A stretch of DNA of 7,475 nt, taken from assembly GCA_946615525.1 (NCBI GenBank), contig CAMOHW010000040.1, positions 1 to 7,475 of the forward strand, written 5' to 3'. Positions within the stretch are counted from its first letter, which is position 1. Every line of letters begins with the position of its first letter. This DNA comes from an uncultured Clostridia bacterium (GTDB lineage: Bacteria; Bacillota; Clostridia; Oscillospirales; CAG-272). A model generated the notes under the pieces. It was not told the DNA's origin and did no database searches. It was given only the letters and a program-made list of their open reading frames with translations. This document shows positions 1 to 7,312 of this stretch, piece after piece. The position numbers and the translations under genes were made by a program.

Positions 1-1
1 C

Positions 2-1456
2 TCAATAAGGACGGTTCCAATTATCTGGCCAATGCCGGAAAACGCCCTGCCGCCCATGAACTTTGCGGCATCCATGTCACTTTTGCTCCTGGTCCTCTGC
101 GATGCCATCCGCATTGTGGATGAAATGCGCACCTTCCGCGTCATTGCTTCTCCGGAGCTGAAAACGATCTTAGAAGAAGTGGAACCCCGCAAAAAGAAAC
201 TGCGCCAGGGTGACCGCACAGTAAAGATCATCAATGATGAAGCCGGTCAATCGCTTTATCGCGTGCGTCGGGCGCGTGAGGTGGTCGGATTCTTCCGCCG
301 CGTCAACGATCTTTCCGCCGCTTCCCCTATTTTTTCCAAAATGATCGTTTTTTCGTTGATCTGCGCGGTCTGTTGCGGTTTGGCAACCTCGTTGATCTTC
401 CAAAATCCGTTGCGCGGTGTTTTGGTCTTTGTCCTGACGCTGATGTTCTCGGCACCGGCAAGTTCCATTTTCCTGTTCTTTGACCCCTTGCGGCGTGCCA
501 ACCGCCATCTTGTTTCCCGTCGCTCGGCGCTCGTAGGCGAGGGCTCGGTCAACGAATACAGCGGAACAAAAACCATTATCTTTAATGATACCGACGCTTT
601 CCGCGCCAAACGGCAAACGCAGGTCAACCTGCCGGACGGCGACGAGTTCCGCCGGGATATCCGCCTGACCGAGGCGCTCTTCCGCAAGATCGGCGGAACG
701 CTTGCAACGGTGGATCAACCCATTATGATGGAAGAAGACCCCAACATGGTCATCAACCTGGTGCGTCTGACCGAAACCGGTGTGGAAGCGCTGATCGATA
801 ACAAATACCGCATTCTGGCAGGCGACTCCACCTTCCTGCTGCACAGTGATGTAGAACTTCCGCGCGAGTCGACCGATCGGTCGGTCAGCCGTTCCCGCGG
901 CGTCAGCGCGCTGTATGTTGCCATTAACGGAACATTAAAACTGACCTACGAAATTGCCTATACCATGAACCAGTCCTTCCGCGAGATCATTGCGCTTCTG
1001 GTTCGGACGGGCACTACGCTCGCCGTGCAATCCTATGACCCCAACCTGAACAATTCCTTCCTGCATATTGGCTTTGCCGATGGCGATGAGGTCGTTCGTG
1101 TCATCAAGCCGGCGCAATTTGAAACGCCCGCCACCGCTGAAATTACCGATACCGGTGCCGTAACGCTGGATGGACCGTTGGCAACCGCCTACCCTCTGCG
1201 CGCCGCTTCCCTGATCGTTCGGGCGCGGCAGTTGGGCTTCCGCGCGCTGCTTACTTCCATTTTTCCGGGTGCGTTGCTCGCCTTCTTCCTTTCCTGGCTG
1301 CTGCCGAAAAATCTGATCCCCTTCCTGCCTTTGATAGCGGTCGGCTATCGGTTTGCCTGGCTGGTAGTCTCCTGGATCATCTCGTTCATCTCCCTTCGCC
1401 GCCGCGCCGTGTTTGAAGACACCCGCGAGAACTTGGCAAACGAAAATCAAAATTGA
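2..1456 (+). CDS. Degenerate P-type-ATPase-like membrane protein, 5' end outside window
   Basis: The frame is open to the window edge (first whole codon at 2), so the gene probably starts upstream; the ATG at 32 is only the first Met seen. Residues are counted from that Met. Hydrophobic segments lie near 11-29, 104-123, 127-149, 405-424 and 426-453. A cytoplasmic stretch of about 70 residues precedes the pair at 104-149, and one of about 250 follows it. This is P-type ATPase topology (actuator side, M3-M4, P/N loop, M5-M6). Family-like landmarks in order are SAPASS where metal pumps have CPC; IIFNDTDAF (182-190) in place of VVFDKTGTL; GVEALIDNKYRILAGDSTFL (250-269), resembling the N-domain end; LYVAING (294-300); and AVQSYD (331-336) in place of the TGD region. 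No DKTGT and no TGE are visible, so ATP-driven transport is unlikely. Function is unknown; a regulatory or scaffold role is a guess. The homology rests on by-eye alignment. The radical SAM gene follows after 69 bp. Confidence 0.8.
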   Translation, partial: SIRTVPIIWPMPENALPPMNFAASMSLLLLVLCDAIRIVDEMRTFRVIASPELKTILEEVEPRKKKLRQGDRTVKIINDEAGQSLYRVRRAREVVGFFRRVNDLSAASPIFSKMIVFSLICAVCCGLATSLIFQNPLRGVLVFVLTLMFSAPASSIFLFFDPLRRANRHLVSRRSALVGEGSVNEYSGTKTIIFNDTDAFRAKRQTQVNLPDGDEFRRDIRLTEALFRKIGGTLATVDQPIMMEEDPNMVINLVRLTETGVEALIDNKYRILAGDSTFLLHSDVELPRESTDRSVSRSRGVSALYVAINGTLKLTYEIAYTMNQSFREIIALLVRTGTTLAVQSYDPNLNNSFLHIGFADGDEVVRVIKPAQFETPATAEITDTGAVTLDGPLATAYPLRAASLIVRARQLGFRALLTSIFPGALLAFFLSWLLPKNLIPFLPLIAVGYRFAWLVVSWIISFISLRRRAVFEDTRENLANENQN

Positions 1457-1470
1457 TCGCAAATGCAACG

Positions 1471-1504
1471 CCGGAGGTTCTCCTGTTTTTTGGAAAACCT
1501 CCGG
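1471..1504 (+). other. Inverted repeat between the two plus-strand genes (attenuator-like or weak terminator)
   Basis: CCGGAGGTT (1471-1479) is perfectly complementary to AACCTCCGG (1496-1504). After one mismatch, three more inner pairs form (1481-1483 with 1492-1494), leaving an 8-base T-rich loop. The base after the right arm does not begin a T-run (TTATTGCGG follows), so it is not a classical intrinsic terminator. A smaller competing hairpin, GGAG/CTCC (1473-1483), is followed directly by TGTTTTTT, which would look terminator-like, but its 4-bp stem is weak. The repeat lies 14 bases after the upstream stop and 21 bases before the next ATG. It could stabilise or separate the two messages. 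The inverted repeat is certain; its role is not. Confidence 0.6.
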
Positions 1505-1511
1505 TTATTGC

Positions 1512-1520
1512 GGAAAAGAG
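1512..1520 (+). promoter_or_regulatory. Ribosome binding site of the radical SAM gene
   Basis: The purine-rich GGAAAAGAG ends five bases before the ATG at 1526. It is a moderate Shine-Dalgarno match and the reason for choosing 1526 as start. The earlier in-frame ATG at 1463 has no such element, and the residues it would add (arginine-rich) do not resemble the family N-terminus. They would also be encoded by the inverted repeat. Confidence 0.6.
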
Positions 1521-1525
1521 TTTTT

Positions 1526-4165
1526 ATGACAAACGGAAAAAGACTACCCAACAGCACTATTCTCAAATCGGTGCAAAAGCCGGCGCGCTATTCCGGCGGT
1601 GAATACGGTCAGATCCTGAAAGACCCTGCCCGTGTCAAAGCCCGTTTTGCGTTCTGCTTTCCGGACACCTATGAGATCGGAATGTCCAACCTTGGGGTCC
1701 GCCTGCTTTACGGAGCGCTGAACCGCGAGGAGGATATTTGGTGCGAGCGCGTCTATGACCCCTGGGTGGATATGCAGGAGCAGATGAAAAGACACGATCT
1801 TCCGCTTGTCGCCCTGGAAAGCAAGGATCCGATCGGTCAATTCGATTTTGTTGGCTTTACCCTGCAATACGAGATGAGTTACACCAACGTTTTGAATATG
1901 CTGGATCTGGCAAAGATCCCGCTCCGCTCTGCCGACAGAACCGAGGAGGATCCCCTTGTCATTGGCGGAGGCCCCTGTTCCTTTAACCCAGAACCAATTG
2001 CCGACTTTTTTGATCTGTTCAACATTGGTGAGGGAGAGATCATGTTGCCCTCCATCGTCAAACTCTACATCAAAATGAAGGATGAGGGTCGCTATTCCCG
2101 TGCCGCCTTTTTGCATGAAGCCGCAAAAACCATTCCCGGCGTTTATGTTCCCTCGCTTTATGAGGTGGAATACTTCCCGGATGGAAGGATTAAGGAATAC
2201 CGCCCTCTGTATCCGGATATTCCTGCACAAGTGCAAAAACAGATCATCCGCGATTTGGACAAAGTCTATTTCCCCGACCGGGTAGTTATGCCCTATATTG
2301 AAACGGTGCACGACCGCATTATGCTGGAAGTTTACCGCGGTTGTATCCGCGGTTGTCGTTTTTGCCAGGCCGGAGCCATCTATCGCCCGGTGCGCGAAAA
2401 ATCGCACGAGGTCCTCAATTACCAGGCAAAAGCGCTTTTTCACAGCACCGGGTATGAGGAAATCTCTCTGACTTCCCTTTCCATCAGCGATTATACCGCG
2501 TTGGAGCCGCTTTGCGACGATCTGCTTTCCTGGACCGACGACAACATGGTCAGTCTTTCGCTCCCCTCTTTGCGCGTGGATAATTTCAACCGAGAGCTGA
2601 TGAACCGCATTGAAAGCGTTCGTTCCTCCTCGTTGACCTTTGCGCCCGAGGCGGGAACCCAACGGCTGCGGGACGTTATCAACAAAAACGTGGTCGAGGA
2701 GGATGTTCTTCGTGCCGTCAATGTTGCCTTTGGCGGTGGAAAAACGAATGTCAAGCTCTATTTTATGGAAGGGCTGCCCACCGAAACCGACGAGGATCTT
2801 GCCGGCATCGGTGCGCTTGCCGAGCGCGTTGTGGATGCGTTTTATGCCAACCCTAACCGCCAGAAAGGCCGTCGCCCGCAGGTAACCGTCAGCGTTTCCT
2901 GCTTTATTCCCAAGCCCTTTACCCCCTTTCAATGGGAGGCGCAGGATACCATGGAAGAACTGGCGCGCAAACAAAAGGTGGTAGGTGACCACATTACCAA
3001 CCACCATATTCGCTACCAACACCACGACGCCGAAGTCAGCCACATTGAGGCAGTGCTGGCGCGGGGCGACCGCCGGCTTTCCAAAGCCCTGGAACTTGCC
3101 TGCGCCGAGGGTTTTAAGTTTGACGCATGGGACGAGTTTTTTGACTATCAAAAATGGCTGGATGTGATCCGCCGTGCCGGACTGGACCCCGATTTTTATT
3201 CCTGCCGCCCGTTTGGGCTGGACGAGGTTTTGCCCTGGGATATTATTGATTGCGGCGTTTCCAAAGCATTTTTCCTGCGTGAACGCGAACGCGCCTACCA
3301 GGGCAAAACGACCCCCAACTGCCGCGAACAGTGCAGCGGTTGCGGCGCAAACAACCTGGGCGGCGAACGCGCTGTCTGCCCTCATGTAAAAGCCCTGCCT
3401 GCCGAAGAGATTACGGCTCTGCCGGAGCAAAAGATCCCCGACCGACAGGAAACCTTTTCCGCCTGGCAAAAACTTGCCGAGCCGAAAACTCTGCGCATCA
3501 AATTCCGCAAGGTGGGCAGTTTGCAATTCATCTCCCACCTGGATCTGCAACGCACATTCTCGCGCGTGCTGGTGCGGGCGGATATTCCCATGTGGTACAC
3601 ACAGGGCTTTAACCCGCACGCAAAAATTGCCTTTGGACTTCCCCTTTCGGTTGGCACCGAGAGCGAGTGCGAATTCATTGATCTGCGGCTCGACCGCGAC
3701 ATTTCCCCCGCCGAATTGCGCCGCCGCCTGAACCGCGAATTGACGCAGGAGATGGAGGTGGGCGAGGTCTATGAGCCGACCACCAAGTTCTCAGACATCG
3801 GCTGGGCGCGCTACGAGATCTCTCTGCGCTTTGCAGAAGCAAATGCCGAAACTGCCGCGGCTCTGCAAAAGCTTTGGACGACCTCTCCCCTTTTGATGAC
3901 GAAGAAAACAAAGTCCGGCGAGAAGGAAATTGATATCATTCCGCTGGTTCGGGAGATCCGCGTGGTTTACAACGCCGACCGACCCGGTGAAATTCGGGCA
4001 AGCGCTCTGTTATCCGCCTCCGAGGGAAACTATTTGAACCCGGAAATGCTGATTGCAGGCGCAAAGCGGGAACTCGGCATTCTTTCGGGTGACCCGGCAG
4101 AAGAGGAATATTCCATTCTGCGATCGCACGTTTACCTTGCCGACGGCAAGACCGAATTCCGCTAA
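1526..4165 (+). CDS. Fused cobalamin-binding-like radical SAM protein (TIGR03960 type) with C-terminal DUF2344/TIGR03936 domain
   Basis: The product has 879 residues from the ATG at 1526. Residues 15-30 (KSVQKPARYSGGEY) match the family N-terminus. Residues 38-180 resemble a Rossmann-like cobalamin-binding domain, with DTYEIG (47-52), FVGFTLQYE (108-116) and VIGGGPCSFNPEP (145-157). The radical SAM cluster motif CxxxCxxC is at Cys273, Cys277 and Cys280, followed by a barrel with TFAPEAGTQRLR (371-382) and KLYFMEGLPTE (410-420). A second Cys group lies at 599, 603, 606 and 618. Residues about 655-879 are the DUF2344 domain (RIKFRKVGSLQFISHLDLQR, 657-676). Radical SAM enzymes use a [4Fe-4S] cluster to cleave S-adenosylmethionine; the substrate of this family is not known to me. 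The two domains are separate neighbouring genes in some Firmicutes and one gene here. It is cytoplasmic and ends at a strong terminator; no RNase G or L21 gene follows before it. Identification is firm, function open. Confidence 0.93.
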   Translation: MTNGKRLPNSTILKSVQKPARYSGGEYGQILKDPARVKARFAFCFPDTYEIGMSNLGVRLLYGALNREEDIWCERVYDPWVDMQEQMKRHDLPLVALESKDPIGQFDFVGFTLQYEMSYTNVLNMLDLAKIPLRSADRTEEDPLVIGGGPCSFNPEPIADFFDLFNIGEGEIMLPSIVKLYIKMKDEGRYSRAAFLHEAAKTIPGVYVPSLYEVEYFPDGRIKEYRPLYPDIPAQVQKQIIRDLDKVYFPDRVVMPYIETVHDRIMLEVYRGCIRGCRFCQAGAIYRPVREKSHEVLNYQAKALFHSTGYEEISLTSLSISDYTALEPLCDDLLSWTDDNMVSLSLPSLRVDNFNRELMNRIESVRSSSLTFAPEAGTQRLRDVINKNVVEEDVLRAVNVAFGGGKTNVKLYFMEGLPTETDEDLAGIGALAERVVDAFYANPNRQKGRRPQVTVSVSCFIPKPFTPFQWEAQDTMEELARKQKVVGDHITNHHIRYQHHDAEVSHIEAVLARGDRRLSKALELACAEGFKFDAWDEFFDYQKWLDVIRRAGLDPDFYSCRPFGLDEVLPWDIIDCGVSKAFFLRERERAYQGKTTPNCREQCSGCGANNLGGERAVCPHVKALPAEEITALPEQKIPDRQETFSAWQKLAEPKTLRIKFRKVGSLQFISHLDLQRTFSRVLVRADIPMWYTQGFNPHAKIAFGLPLSVGTESECEFIDLRLDRDISPAELRRRLNRELTQEMEVGEVYEPTTKFSDIGWARYEISLRFAEANAETAAALQKLWTTSPLLMTKKTKSGEKEIDIIPLVREIRVVYNADRPGEIRASALLSASEGNYLNPEMLIAGAKRELGILSGDPAEEEYSILRSHVYLADGKTEFR

Positions 4166-4177
4166 TTATGTTATATG

Positions 4178-4215
4178 AAAAAACCACCCTGCCTCGCGGC
4201 AGGGTGGTTTTTTTT
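4178..4215. terminator. Strong, probably bidirectional intrinsic terminator
   Basis: A perfect 16-bp stem (4178-4193 with 4198-4213) closes a TCGC tetraloop. The GC-rich core is CCACCCTGCC/GGCAGGGTGG. Read on the plus strand, the stem runs into eight T residues (4208-4215), ending the radical SAM transcript 12 bases after its stop codon. Read on the minus strand, the A-run at 4178-4183 becomes a T-run, so it can also end the converging ftsK transcript, whose stop codon is at 4228-4230. Confidence 0.93.
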
Positions 4216-4227
4216 GCAATGTGTTTG

Positions 4228-7185
4228 TTATTCTTCCGAATCCTCTTTGGAGGAAAACTCGTCGTTGGCAAACCGTTCAAAAAACTCGTCGGCAGTAATC
4301 AAAACCGAGCGCGGCTTGGAACCGTCCGGCGGGGAGACAATTCCCTCCGCCTGCATCCGGTCGATCAGTTTTGCGGCACGGCCGTAACCAAGTCCAAGTC
4401 GGCGCTGCAACAGCGAGGTGGACATTTTCCCTTCCTCCATAGCAACGCGAACAGCGTCCAGATATTTGGTATCGTCCTTTGCGTCGTCAGAGACCACAAC
4501 ATCGTCCGCTTTGTTTGCCGCTTTGGAGATCTCGGCAGAAAGTTCTTTCATCTTTTCGGTAAACTTTTCGTCATAAACGGCGTTCCCGTTCTTGGCGCGG
4601 ATAAAGTTGCAAACGCTTTCCACCTCTTTATCCGAAACGAAGGCACCTTGCACACGCTCGGGGCGGGTAGAGCCGACCGGTGCGAACAACATATCGCCGC
4701 GGCCAAGCAGCTTCTCGGCACCAACACCATCCAGGATGGTGCGGGAGTCCACTTGAGAAGCCACCGTGCAGGCGATACGGGAAGGAACATTGGACTTGAT
4801 CAAACCGGTAACAACGTCAACCGAAGGACGCTGGGTACCCAAGATCAAATGGATACCGCTGGCACGCCCTTTTTGGAGCAGGCGGCAAATGGGCTCTTCC
4901 ACCATATCTCTTGCCTGCAACATCAGGTCGGCAAGTTCGTCAATGATGATGACCAGATACGGCATATACGGTTTATCCGGGTCATTCTTGGTAATTTCGT
5001 TGTATCCCTCAACATTCTTCGCTCCAACTTCCTGGATCAGCTCAAACCGGGATTCCATTTCGGCAACGGCGGCTTGCAGAGCGCCTGCGGCGTCATTTGC
5101 CGAAGTGATGATGGGAGCCAGCAAATGCGGAATGCTCTTATAGGGAGTAAACTCCACCTTTTTCGGGTCAACCAAAATCAATTTGACTTCGTCCGGCTTG
5201 GTGTTGAACAACAAACTGGTAATGGTGCAGTTGATACATACCGATTTACCCATTTTGGTGGCACCGCCAACCAAAAGGTGGGGCATTTCGGCAATATCAA
5301 AGACGACCGGATCATTGACAACATCCGCACCCAGCGCGACCGTGAGTTTGGATTTGCTTTTTTGGAAAGCATCACTCTCCAAAAGATTACGCAAGAATAC
5401 GGTATAGCGCGTCTTGTTTGGCACTTCTACGCCAATGGCGCTCTTGCCGGAAATTTGCGCCATACGAACATCTGCTACCGCAAACGCCAGCGCAATATCG
5501 CTGGCCAGATTGGTAATGGATTTTGCATGAACGCCGGCGGCAGGAGTGATCTCATACCGTGTAACGGTAGGTCCGCAGGCATAGTTGATGGCACTTACCC
5601 CAACGCGGAAGTTTTCCAGCGTTGTTGCAAGGAGCCGCATATTCTGCTCGATCTCGGTGCGGTTTTCCTCGCTCATGGGGGCGCCGCGTTTTAAGAGATC
5701 AATGGGCGGAAATTCATACTCTTTTGCAACCGGCTCGGCAGGAGCAGGTGCGGGAGGAGGCGCCACTTTTCTGGGCGCACGCACGGGCACCGGCTTTTCC
5801 GGCGGCAGGGGCGCGTGCTGCGGCGGCTGATAAAGCGGCTCGTCAAGATCTTCATCGTTGAAGATGCTTCTCAAATCAAAATCGCGATCCTCTTTGCGCA
5901 CCTTCTTGGCGTTCTTGTTTTCCGCTTGCGGGAAGATCGGATCGGCGCTTTTGTAATTGGTGCGCGCCTCCTCCGAAACGGGTGCCGGAGCAGTTACGCG
6001 CGGTGCAGGAGGATCCACCGGGGCGGCAGTGGTTGCAGACCGAGGCACCGGATTCGGTCTTTGTTGCGGAGCCGAAATCTGATTTCTCCTTGCCTGTTCT
6101 TCAATTTGTTGCCGTCTGCGCTCATCTTCCTCGCGCATTTTGCGGCGAACCTCCGCCGGCAAATAAAGCTGAGTTCCTTCGGTATTGGAAACGGCGGGAA
6201 TAGACGGGGGTGCGGCCTCTGTTGAGGACACCGGCAGATTCCCGTTTTTATAAATGGTGACCGAGCCGTCCGGGTATCCTTCCGGCGTAGTCTTGACATC
6301 ACTGGTTTGCGCGCGTTTTTCGTCCGCCGCCTCTTTGGCACGGCGTTTTGCCTTTTGGGCTTCCTGCTCGCTCAAAGTCATGTGGTCTTTTCCGGAAAGT
6401 TCGCTGCGGTGTTTGATGCGCATCAAGATATACCGCGGGGTCATTCCCAGCATATAGAAAAAGCTTGCAAAGAACAAAATGAATTCCAAAATGAACGCGC
6501 CTGCCCAGTTCAAGAACCGGATCGCCAAATAGGCAAGCATACCGCCCAAAAATCCGCCGCCTTTGAGCGCGGCACCTTTGCTGAACAGTTCCCCTCCGCT
6601 CAAATAGGTCTTGCTATGGAAGGCAAAGGCAAGGTAGAAGGTGTGGATCAGCATAGAGGTCAGCAGAATGAGCGCAAAGGAATTGGCAATTTTGAAAACC
6701 AATCGATTTTCCTCGCGCAACCGCCGCCAAAAGACAAAAAGCACGATCATTGCCGCCGGCAAAAACAGCGCCGAAACGCCAAACATTCCATGCAAGGCGT
6801 AGGAAATTCCATATCCGGCATGCCCCATCCAATGGCTGCCCGGATTTTCCAACCGGTTGCCGAAATTACAGATCAAATTCAGCAAAAGACAAATGGCAAG
6901 GAATGCTCCGACGCCCAAAAAGACATACGGCACAACGGCCTGCGCACGCGCGCCTTTTTTGGGGCGGCGTTCCCGCAAGCGGACGGTTTCTTTTCTGCCG
7001 GGGTTTGCCTTTGCGCGCGAACGGCTTGTCCGGCCGGAGGAAGCATGTTTTTTCGGTTTGGCGTCCGATTCGTCTTCCCAGTCCGTAGATTCGGTATCTT
7101 CTTCCCGGAAGCCGGAAGTTTCTTCGTCTTCCTCGGCAAATGATTCGTAAGAATCTTCGCGGAAGGAGTCGTTCTTTCTTCTCAT
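4228..7185 (-). CDS. ftsK: DNA translocase FtsK/SpoIIIE
   Basis: This is a septal hexameric ATPase of 985 residues that pumps chromosomal DNA through the closing division or sporulation septum. An N-terminal cytoplasmic tail is acidic (1-42) and then basic (43-80). About four membrane helices follow (roughly 83-106, 130-152, 162-188 and 212-247). A long linker rich in Pro, Ala and charged residues spans about 252-494, with a possible coiled coil near 345-368 (RRKMREEDERRRQQIEEQAR). The motor domain starts at IDLLKR (495-500). Walker A is GATKMGKS (641-648), Walker B is VIIIDE (745-750), followed by TQRPSVDVVTG (784-794) and ILDGVGAEKLLGRGDMLF (817-834). The gamma winged helix, which reads chromosome orientation sequences, is at about 907-963. 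It is longer than SpoIIIE of Bacillus subtilis, mainly through the tail and linker. Whether it serves division, sporulation or both cannot be told from sequence. It has its own promoter and converges on the radical SAM gene. Confidence 0.97.
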   Translation of the reverse strand: MRRKNDSFREDSYESFAEEDEETSGFREEDTESTDWEDESDAKPKKHASSGRTSRSRAKANPGRKETVRLRERRPKKGARAQAVVPYVFLGVGAFLAICLLLNLICNFGNRLENPGSHWMGHAGYGISYALHGMFGVSALFLPAAMIVLFVFWRRLREENRLVFKIANSFALILLTSMLIHTFYLAFAFHSKTYLSGGELFSKGAALKGGGFLGGMLAYLAIRFLNWAGAFILEFILFFASFFYMLGMTPRYILMRIKHRSELSGKDHMTLSEQEAQKAKRRAKEAADEKRAQTSDVKTTPEGYPDGSVTIYKNGNLPVSSTEAAPPSIPAVSNTEGTQLYLPAEVRRKMREEDERRRQQIEEQARRNQISAPQQRPNPVPRSATTAAPVDPPAPRVTAPAPVSEEARTNYKSADPIFPQAENKNAKKVRKEDRDFDLRSIFNDEDLDEPLYQPPQHAPLPPEKPVPVRAPRKVAPPPAPAPAEPVAKEYEFPPIDLLKRGAPMSEENRTEIEQNMRLLATTLENFRVGVSAINYACGPTVTRYEITPAAGVHAKSITNLASDIALAFAVADVRMAQISGKSAIGVEVPNKTRYTVFLRNLLESDAFQKSKSKLTVALGADVVNDPVVFDIAEMPHLLVGGATKMGKSVCINCTITSLLFNTKPDEVKLILVDPKKVEFTPYKSIPHLLAPIITSANDAAGALQAAVAEMESRFELIQEVGAKNVEGYNEITKNDPDKPYMPYLVIIIDELADLMLQARDMVEEPICRLLQKGRASGIHLILGTQRPSVDVVTGLIKSNVPSRIACTVASQVDSRTILDGVGAEKLLGRGDMLFAPVGSTRPERVQGAFVSDKEVESVCNFIRAKNGNAVYDEKFTEKMKELSAEISKAANKADDVVVSDDAKDDTKYLDAVRVAMEEGKMSTSLLQRRLGLGYGRAAKLIDRMQAEGIVSPPDGSKPRSVLITADEFFERFANDEFSSKEDSEE

Positions 7186-7198
7186 CAGTCGGTTACCG

Positions 7199-7208
7199 TC
7201 CTTTCTTT
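7199..7208 (-). promoter_or_regulatory. Candidate ribosome binding site of ftsK, with long spacing
   Basis: Minus-strand AAAGAAAGGA is the only good Shine-Dalgarno-like element upstream of the ATG at 7185. Thirteen bases separate it from the start codon, more than the usual five to nine. No better in-frame ATG, GTG or TTG lies nearby, so the start is kept with slight doubt. Confidence 0.5.
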
Positions 7209-7246
7209 CAGCGTTCGAGGCATGGCATTATAGCCAGTTATAAGAT

Positions 7247-7275
7247 ATTATATCATAGTCCCCGCGGAAATACAA
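7247..7275 (-). promoter_or_regulatory. Sigma-A-type promoter for ftsK
   Basis: On the minus strand, TTGTAT (7275-7270) and a perfect TATAAT (7252-7247) are separated by exactly 17 bases. The -10 is preceded by TGA, giving an extended -10 (TGnTATAAT). The expected start is near 7240, leaving a leader of about 55 bases before the ATG at 7185. A second TATAAT occurs at 7232-7227 but lacks a matching -35. The promoter sits between the ZIP stop codon and ftsK, so ftsK can be transcribed on its own. Confidence 0.75.
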
Positions 7276-7312
7276 GGGATTTTTTCTGTTTTTTGTAATT
7301 TTGTCCCAAAAA

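Noticed and set aside
170..844. A 224-codon minus-strand open frame across the P-type-ATPase-like gene
   Set aside because: The plus-strand frame shows membrane helices and family-like motifs; the antisense product is Gln/Arg/His-rich without recognisable features.
870..883. A 14-bp perfect palindrome, CGACCGATCGGTCG
   Set aside because: It sits inside coding sequence, is not repeated elsewhere that I can see, and is plausible by chance or as Asp/Arg codon content; no operator role is supported.
1463..1525. An upstream in-frame ATG extending the radical SAM protein by 21 residues
   Set aside because: It has no Shine-Dalgarno element, the extra residues come from the inverted repeat, and the family N-terminus fits a start at 1526.
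1544..3619. A 691-codon open frame on the minus strand across the radical SAM gene
   Set aside because: It is an antisense shadow: the real gene rarely uses TTA, CTA or TCA codons, so the opposite frame lacks stops. Its translation shows no recognisable domain, while the plus strand is a clear radical SAM protein.
4168..5694. A 508-codon open frame on the plus strand across the ftsK motor region
   Set aside because: It begins inside the terminator and lies opposite the conserved motor domain; its translation resembles no family, so it is a shadow frame.
6307..7143. A 278-codon plus-strand open frame opposite the FtsK membrane region
   Set aside because: It is opposite well-supported membrane helices of FtsK, has low-complexity charged content and shows no domain.
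7281..7312. A possible ZIP-gene terminator in the T/A-rich stretch after its stop
   Set aside because: Only an AT-only stem of about seven pairs can be drawn, with no GC-rich core, so it is not a convincing intrinsic terminator.
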